The notes beneath the pieces are model-generated. The model saw only the letters and a list, made by a program, of their open reading frames with translations, had not been told where the DNA came from and made no database searches. Shown piece after piece: positions 5,906 through 9,259 of a stretch of DNA of 9,259 nucleotides (position 1 is the stretch's first letter; every line of letters begins with the position of its first letter). The DNA comes from Oscillospiraceae bacterium. Its GTDB lineage: Bacteria; Bacillota; Clostridia; Oscillospirales; Oscillospiraceae. The DNA is taken from contig JAGCMI010000154.1 in NCBI GenBank assembly GCA_017646545.1, forward strand, positions 1 through 9,259, written 5' to 3'. The position numbers were made by a program, and so were the translations under genes.

Positions 5906-6781
5906 TTATCCCTCCTGCAATACTTTCTGAATGGCCTCCAGCTCCGCTGCACCCAGCCCGCCGGAAGCGCCCTTGGGCACCGGTTTACGGTCACCATTGC
6001 GGATATCCCCCGCCCTTGTCCAGCCCGCATCCTTCCAGCGGGTCAAAATCTTATTCATGTACGCCCAGTTGAGGCCTCCGGTGTTGAGGCAGGTACGCTC
6101 GTAGGCCATGGTCAGCGCTTCATCTTCAAAGCCCATTTCCAGCCATGCCTTGGCATACTTTTCCTCTGCTGCGGTCAAATTCCGTCCGCGGATCTGCAGA
6201 ATCCGCTGCAGCTGACCCATGCGGCTGAAATACACATTCTGCCCATGGATGAAGGCTGCAGCTGCTGCCATGGTATCGATGCCCTGCTCTGCCCAGGCAT
6301 AAGCCTCTTTTTCGATGGTTCGCAGGGAGGGATTACGGGGATTGCCCCTTTGCCGATTGCGCTCGATGCAGTAGGTCACCAGGACGCAGACCACATCCTC
6401 CCCCAGTCCCAGATACCGGACAAAACCCAGCAAAATCTTCAATTCTTCCGTGGTCAGCACCCGTCCCAGGCGACGCTGCACTTCCCCATACATGCTGTGG
6501 AAGGCATCGTCAGATCCCATGGCGCGCAGCACATCCTGCTCCGTATAGGCAGGTCTTTCCCCAAAAACGGGTTTGTTTTGCTCCTGCTGCCAAATGCCCA
6601 GCTGCCGCAAGGTAGCCGCAGCGCAGGAAAGACGGGTATCATTTAACTGCAAGGCCGCAGATGCGCCTTCCAGCGGATTGCCGCTTTTTAAGTACAGGTA
6701 CAATAGCGCCGCATCACCGCTGGCAGCGGACAGCAGTTTCTGCACCTGGCTCTTTTCCATATACACAGATTCTATGTTCAT
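5906..6781 (-). CDS. DnaD-domain replication initiation protein
   Basis: The 291-residue protein starts with a winged-helix-like region (about 10-65). Two DnaD/DnaB-type C-terminal domains follow. The first (about 90-170) contains ELKILLGFVRYLGLGEDVV. The second (about 190-255) ends with the signature NWAYMNKILTRW (238-249), where Tyr, Ile and Trp form the YxxxIxxxW motif of the family. The C-terminal tail (255-291) is basic and Gly-rich. DnaD and DnaB of Firmicutes remodel origin DNA and recruit the helicase-loader complex. This gene is immediately upstream of the DnaC-type loader, with 3 nt between them. The ATG at 6781 has GGAG 7 nt upstream. It is the first gene after an extended -10 promoter. 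Length and double domain are closer to clostridial DnaD/DnaB hybrids than to the 232-aa B. subtilis DnaD, so I give no symbol. Confidence 0.88.
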   Translation of the reverse strand: MNIESVYMEKSQVQKLLSAASGDAALLYLYLKSGNPLEGASAALQLNDTRLSCAAATLRQLGIWQQEQNKPVFGERPAYTEQDVLRAMGSDDAFHSMYGEVQRRLGRVLTTEELKILLGFVRYLGLGEDVVCVLVTYCIERNRQRGNPRNPSLRTIEKEAYAWAEQGIDTMAAAAAFIHGQNVYFSRMGQLQRILQIRGRNLTAAEEKYAKAWLEMGFEDEALTMAYERTCLNTGGLNWAYMNKILTRWKDAGWTRAGDIRNGDRKPVPKGASGGLGAAELEAIQKVLQEG

Positions 6782-6813
6782 AGCTTTGCTCCAATTCTTC
6801 GTCAGTACCCACT

Positions 6814-6842
6814 ATTATACCACAGCTTCCGCCATGGAACAA
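6814..6842 (-). promoter_or_regulatory. Extended -10 promoter of the dnaD-domain/dnaC/HAD/yfbR operon
   Basis: On the minus strand TGGTATAAT (6814-6822) is a perfect extended -10; the -35 is weak (TTGTTC, 6837-6842, 17-nt spacer). The ATG lies about 32 nt downstream of the -10. Confidence 0.75.
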
Positions 6843-6951
6843 CGATTTTATCCATAAGATTTTGTAAAAAAACGCTGCCATACTTTGGCACAACACAAGA
6901 TATGGTGCACCGCATCCCCTCTTGGCAACAACTGCCCCCTCCAGCTGCCCC

Positions 6952-6979
6952 TTGACTTTTGTTCGCAGAAGCTTATAAT
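6952..6979 (+). promoter_or_regulatory. Promoter of the phosphoribosyltransferase gene
   Basis: TTGACT (6952-6957), a 16-nt spacer and a perfect TATAAT (6974-6979) lie upstream of a Shine-Dalgarno AGGGAG (7001-7006) spaced 8 nt from the ATG at 7015. The stretch between this promoter and the divergent operon promoter (6843-6951) shows no further gene. Confidence 0.85.
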
Positions 6980-7014
6980 AAAAGGGTAAAATAAAAGGAA
7001 AGGGAGTATTTTCC

Positions 7015-7569
7015 ATGACTTATAGAATGACCATTGGCGGCGTGGTGCGTGATCTTCCCATCTGCCCCATCAGCGACACTTTGTCCATTGCCGGCTTCGT
7101 GGTTTTTGGCGATCAGGAACTGACCGTTGCCTGCGCCCGGGAACTGCTGAAGGTGGCTCCTGAATATGATTACATCATCACTGCCGAGGCCAAGGGTATC
7201 CCCCTGGGTCACGAGATGGCTCGCCAGACCGGCGCCAGCAAGTATTTCCTGGCCCGTAAGGCCCCCAAGGCATACATGACCGGCGTGTTTGAAGCCACCG
7301 TCACCTCCATCACCACCAAGGGTCAGCAGCGGCTGTATCTGGATGTGGCCGATGCCGAACTGATGAAAGGCAAGCGCATTCTGATCGTGGACGATGTAAT
7401 CTCCACCGGTGAGAGCCTGCGGGCGCTGGAAGTGCTTGTTGAGAAAGCCGGCGGCATCATTGTGGGCAAGATGGCTGTGCTGGCAGAGGGCGATGCCCAG
7501 AGCCGTGATGACATCATCTATCTGGAGAAGTTGCCCCTGTTCAATGCCGACGGCACCGTCATCGGCTAA
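7015..7569 (+). CDS. Purine-type phosphoribosyltransferase (adenine phosphoribosyltransferase-like)
   Basis: The 184-residue protein has a type I phosphoribosyltransferase fold. The PRPP-binding motif is ILIVDDVISTGES (122-134), preceded by a flexible-loop region and a conserved YIITAEAKGIPLG (53-65) that parallels the adenine phosphoribosyltransferase loop. Such enzymes make a nucleoside monophosphate from a free base and PRPP in the cytosol. Length (about 170-190 in the family) and motif order fit APRT best. Xanthine phosphoribosyltransferase or a regulatory PRT cannot be excluded; the LPLFNADGTVIG end is not diagnostic. It has its own consensus promoter and a strong terminator, so it is a single-gene transcript divergent from the replication operon. 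Base specificity is inference. Confidence 0.85.
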   Translation: MTYRMTIGGVVRDLPICPISDTLSIAGFVVFGDQELTVACARELLKVAPEYDYIITAEAKGIPLGHEMARQTGASKYFLARKAPKAYMTGVFEATVTSITTKGQQRLYLDVADAELMKGKRILIVDDVISTGESLRALEVLVEKAGGIIVGKMAVLAEGDAQSRDDIIYLEKLPLFNADGTVIG

Positions 7570-7581
7570 GAAAAAAATATC

Positions 7582-7607
7582 AAGGCGAGCCGCGGCTCGC
7601 CTTTTTT
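7582..7607 (+). terminator. Terminator of the phosphoribosyltransferase gene
   Basis: A GC-rich stem AAGGCGAGC / GCTCGCCTT around CGCG is followed by a run of six T (7602-7607), 12 nt after the stop codon. It lies between convergent genes; on the minus strand the T-run is slightly displaced, so it may also stop the 75-aa gene. Confidence 0.92.
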
Positions 7608-7609
7608 CA

Positions 7610-7837
7610 TTAGATGGGGGTAAAAATAAATTTCTGCGTCAGTCCGTCGCAGGAGGCAAAGACCGTCACAGCGCCATCGCTGCGCTTTTGACTGATCAGC
7701 TCCACCTTATCTCCTTTGAGCATACTGCGGACATAGTTTTCCGGGTCATCCGTCATGACCTCCTCAAAGAAAATATCCCGCATCTGGTTGTTGGGGCACA
7801 GATTTTGGATTTCCCGCACCAGTTCATATTCCTGCAT
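7610..7837 (-). CDS. Small conserved-looking protein of unknown function (75 aa)
   Basis: I do not recognise the family. The frame extends upstream to an ATG at 7888, but the ATG at 7837 is chosen because a perfect AAGGAGG (7846-7852) sits 8 nt before it; an ATG at 7843 would be only 2 nt from that site, and the longer form would run through the promoter. The protein is acidic and soluble: an N-terminal helical half (MQEYELVREIQNLC, then IFFEEVMTDDPENYVRSML) followed by a predicted beta half with alternating hydrophobics (KVELISQ, AVTVFASC, QKFIFTPI). There is no signal or membrane segment. It has a dedicated promoter and is divergent from alr with a very small shared control region. Its 3' end abuts a terminator shared with the phosphoribosyltransferase gene. 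No function is claimed. Confidence 0.8.
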   Translation of the reverse strand: MQEYELVREIQNLCPNNQMRDIFFEEVMTDDPENYVRSMLKGDKVELISQKRSDGAVTVFASCDGLTQKFIFTPI

Positions 7838-7845
7838 GACCATCG

Positions 7846-7852
7846 CCTCCTT
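7846..7852 (-). promoter_or_regulatory. Shine-Dalgarno site fixing the start of the 75-aa gene
   Basis: AAGGAGG on the minus strand, 8 nt before the ATG at 7837. The predicted transcript starts only a few bases before it, so the 5' leader is about 15 nt. Confidence 0.8.
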
Positions 7853-7859
7853 GGCATCT

Positions 7860-7888
7860 ATTATAGGACAGCAGGAAATAAAAAACAA
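7860..7888 (-). promoter_or_regulatory. Promoter of the 75-aa gene
   Basis: Perfect TATAAT (7860-7865) with a weak TTGTTT (7883-7888) at a 17-nt spacing on the minus strand. Confidence 0.65.
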
Positions 7889-7898
7889 TGGGTATTTG

Positions 7899-7927
7899 TT
7901 TACATTTCTTTTTCTCCGTGCTATAAT
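7899..7927 (+). promoter_or_regulatory. Promoter of alr
   Basis: TTTACA (7899-7904), 17-nt spacer, perfect TATAAT (7922-7927). The -35 lies only 10 bp from the -35 of the divergent small gene. Confidence 0.85.
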
Positions 7928-7944
7928 AAATCACCTTGTCTTTT

Positions 7945-7950
7945 GGAGGG
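7945..7950 (+). promoter_or_regulatory. Shine-Dalgarno site deciding the alr start
   Basis: GGAGGG 6 nt before the ATG at 7957. An in-frame ATG at 7936 lies upstream of this site and is therefore rejected as the start. Confidence 0.85.
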
Positions 7951-7956
7951 ATCGGT

Positions 7957-9114
7957 ATGAATTTCGACAACACCTATGTAAATATCGATCTGGACATCAT
8001 TGCCCAGAATTTTGATGCTGTGCAGAAAAAAACGGGCACCGATGTGATGGCGGTGGTAAAGGCCGACGCCTATGGCCACGGCGCCATTCAGGTGGCGCGG
8101 CTGCTGCAGGATAAATGCCGCTTTTTCGGTGTTTCCTCCATGCTGGAAGCCCGGGAATTACGGCAGGCAAACCTGACGACCCCCATCTTGATTCTGGGGC
8201 ACACCCCCAAGGCGCATTTCCCCATCGCGGTGGCCGAAGATATTCGCCCCACCATTTTTAGTTATGACGATGCTCTGGCCCTTTCTCAAGAGGCGGTGGC
8301 CCAGGGTAAGACCGCAGCCTTCCACTTTGCCATCGATACCGGCATGAGCCGCATCGGTTTTCAGACCACGGAAGAATCTTTGCAGCTGTGTTTGAAGATT
8401 GCAAAGCTGCCGGGACTGTATGCCGAGGGCATTTTCAGCCACTTTGCCAGCGCGGACTGCCCGGATCTGACCAAGGCCCGGCTGCAGGCAAAGAAATTTG
8501 ACGATTTTGTGCAATCGCTGGAGCAGCAGGGACTGCAGATCCCCATCCGCCACATGGATAATTCCGCAGGTCTTATCAATTTTGATCACCAATACCAGCT
8601 GGTTCGCGCGGGCATTGTGCTCTATGGCATGTACCCCAGCGAAGATGTGCAGAAGCAGAAGCTGCCCATCCACCCTGCCCTGCAATGGCGCAGCCGGGTG
8701 ACCCATGTAAAATGTCTGGAACCCGGCCGGCAGATCAGCTATGGCGGCACTTATGTCACCACCCGTCCCACCGTGGTGGCCACCGTACCCGTGGGTTATG
8801 CCGATGGCTACAGCCGCAGCCTTTCCGGTAAATTTTATGTGCTGATCAAAGGGCAGAAAGCCCCCATCCTGGGCCGTATCTGCATGGATCAGATGATGGT
8901 GGATGTGACGCACATCCCCGGTGTGCAGCCGGAAGATCCGGTGGTGCTGGTAGGCAAAGACGGTGAAAACGAGATCACCATGGAGGAAATCTCCGCTGCG
9001 GCCGACAGCTTCAACTATGAATTTATGTGCGGCATCAGCCGGCGTGTCCCCCGGTACTACTGCGCCCAGGGACAGATCGTCCGGTCTGTGTATTATTTAT
9101 TGGCAGACGAGTGA
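7957..9114 (+). CDS. alr: Alanine racemase (PLP-dependent)
   Basis: The 385-residue protein has the normal length for alanine racemase. AVVKADAYGHGA (32-43) holds the PLP-binding Lys35. FAIDTGMSRIGF (124-135) has Arg132, and RAGIVLYG (217-224) contacts the cofactor. The second catalytic base is Tyr262 in ISYGGTY (260-266), GYADGYSR (280-287) follows, and CMDQMMVDV (309-317) is the C-terminal domain signature. The enzyme interconverts L- and D-alanine in the cytosol and supplies D-alanine for peptidoglycan. The start at 7957 is set by GGAGGG and by alignment of the TYVNIDLDII N-terminus with the family. The gene has its own promoter. No terminator is seen after it: the stop is followed at once by what looks like the end of an insertion element on the opposite strand. 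Confidence 0.97.
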   Translation: MNFDNTYVNIDLDIIAQNFDAVQKKTGTDVMAVVKADAYGHGAIQVARLLQDKCRFFGVSSMLEARELRQANLTTPILILGHTPKAHFPIAVAEDIRPTIFSYDDALALSQEAVAQGKTAAFHFAIDTGMSRIGFQTTEESLQLCLKIAKLPGLYAEGIFSHFASADCPDLTKARLQAKKFDDFVQSLEQQGLQIPIRHMDNSAGLINFDHQYQLVRAGIVLYGMYPSEDVQKQKLPIHPALQWRSRVTHVKCLEPGRQISYGGTYVTTRPTVVATVPVGYADGYSRSLSGKFYVLIKGQKAPILGRICMDQMMVDVTHIPGVQPEDPVVLVGKDGENEITMEEISAAADSFNYEFMCGISRRVPRYYCAQGQIVRSVYYLLADE

Positions 9115-9193
9115 CATACTCCCCGGAATAAATTCCGAAGCTTCTTGAGCCACGGAGAACGGGGATTGTGCTATCAACAGGACTTGCCATTTT
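9115..9193 (-). ncRNA. Possible 3' scaffold of a TnpB omega-RNA
   Basis: In IS200/IS605 elements the RNA guide of TnpB is made from the 3' end of tnpB and the following right end; the guide is the DNA just outside. Here the tail has the terminal hairpin at 9124-9137, the palindrome GAAGCTTC (9137-9144), and CCCCG (9121-9125) able to pair with CGGGG (9160-9164), a possible pseudoknot-like fold. The call depends on the element call. Confidence 0.35.
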
Positions 9194-9259
9194 TCATGGT
9201 CTTACAGTCCCTCCTGCAAAGGTCGATGCCCCGACCTTGTAGGTACTAGTGATTACTGA
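9194..9259 (-). CDS. C-terminal end of a probable TnpB (partial, right edge)
   Basis: Only one minus-strand frame is open from the right edge. It gives 21 codons, SVITSTYKVGASTFAGGTVRP, and ends at TGA (9194-9196). The tail is too short for a family motif; the TnpB call rests on the following insertion-element-like right end and on the position of a stop codon about 80 nt before that end. It could be the end of some other ORF. Confidence 0.4.
   Translation of the reverse strand, partial: SVITSTYKVGASTFAGGTVRP

Larger units (their letters stand above)
9115..9259 (-). mobile_element. Probable right end of an IS200/IS605-family (TnpB-type) element, continues beyond window
   Basis: Read on the minus strand, a short ORF end is followed by about 79 nt of structured tail: CCCCGTTCTCCGTGG, then GAAGCTTC, then the hairpin CGGAAT-TT-ATTCCG, then GGGGAGTATG, reaching the alr stop codon. 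A subterminal imperfect hairpin just after a tnpB stop codon, without terminal inverted repeats, is typical of IS200/IS605 right ends. The boundary with host DNA is uncertain by several bases (about 9110-9118). Recognition is from general pattern memory and not from alignment. Confidence 0.5.

Noticed and set aside
4985..6646. 553-codon plus-strand ORF opposite the dnaC and dnaD-domain genes
   Set aside because: It spans two real minus-strand genes and their junction and has no recognisable domain; a GC-driven shadow frame.
6864..6890. Minus-strand hairpin TGCCA/TGGCA followed by T7 as a terminator or attenuator before the dnaD-domain gene
   Set aside because: The stem is only 5 bp and it lies upstream of the operon promoter, with no transcript expected to reach it.
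8158..8913. 251-codon minus-strand ORF inside alr
   Set aside because: It lies antisense within an unmistakable alanine racemase; composition is His/Gly-rich and motif-free.
1..9259. CRISPR array, rRNA, prophage or restriction system
   Set aside because: No spaced direct repeats, rRNA-like segments or relevant gene families were found on either strand.

Overview
The window reads as chromosomal DNA of a low-to-moderate GC Firmicute, most likely a gut-type member of the class Clostridia (Oscillospiraceae/Ruminococcaceae-like). The indications are a DnaD-domain protein next to a DnaC/DnaI-type helicase loader, strong Shine-Dalgarno sites, consensus sigma-A promoters and compact operons with intrinsic terminators. 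Taxonomy is inferred from gene content only.

Left part (1-3230). A minus-strand gene runs off the left edge. It encodes an acidic protein with a beta-rich module of the kind seen in secreted clostridial proteins, and its N-terminal part seems frame-disrupted: a zinc-ribbon-like start is visible in two different frames. Divergent from it, a consensus promoter drives a two-gene cassette closed by a strong terminator: a chloramphenicol-acetyltransferase-fold acyltransferase and an AMP-forming acyl/aryl-acid ligase (ANL superfamily). Together they look like an activate-then-transfer acylation pair of unknown substrate. This is the least ordinary gene set in the window.

Middle (3230-6842). A start-less coding remnant and two adjacent inverted repeats lie beside an initiator tRNA-fMet gene that has its own promoter. 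A minus-strand operon with an extended -10 promoter follows: DnaD-domain protein, DnaC-type ATPase, HAD phosphatase (TTG start) and YfbR-type 5'-deoxynucleotidase, ending in a terminator. The genes abut or overlap, so translation is probably coupled. The operon joins helicase loading to nucleotide or phosphometabolite housekeeping.

Right part (6843-9259). A plus-strand purine-type phosphoribosyltransferase with its own promoter and terminator converges on an unrecognised 75-aa minus-strand gene. That small gene shares a tight divergent promoter region with alr (alanine racemase, D-alanine for peptidoglycan). Directly after the alr stop the DNA changes character. On the minus strand the last 21 codons of an ORF are followed by a short structured tail, which I read as the right end of an IS200/IS605-type element with a probable tnpB 3' end and omega-RNA scaffold. 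Most of that element lies beyond the right edge.

Most of the window is ordinary core genome. The points of real interest are the CAT-fold/ANL pair, the frame-disrupted zinc-ribbon protein, the palindrome fused to the tRNA-fMet CCA end, and the putative TnpB/omega-RNA end abutting alr.
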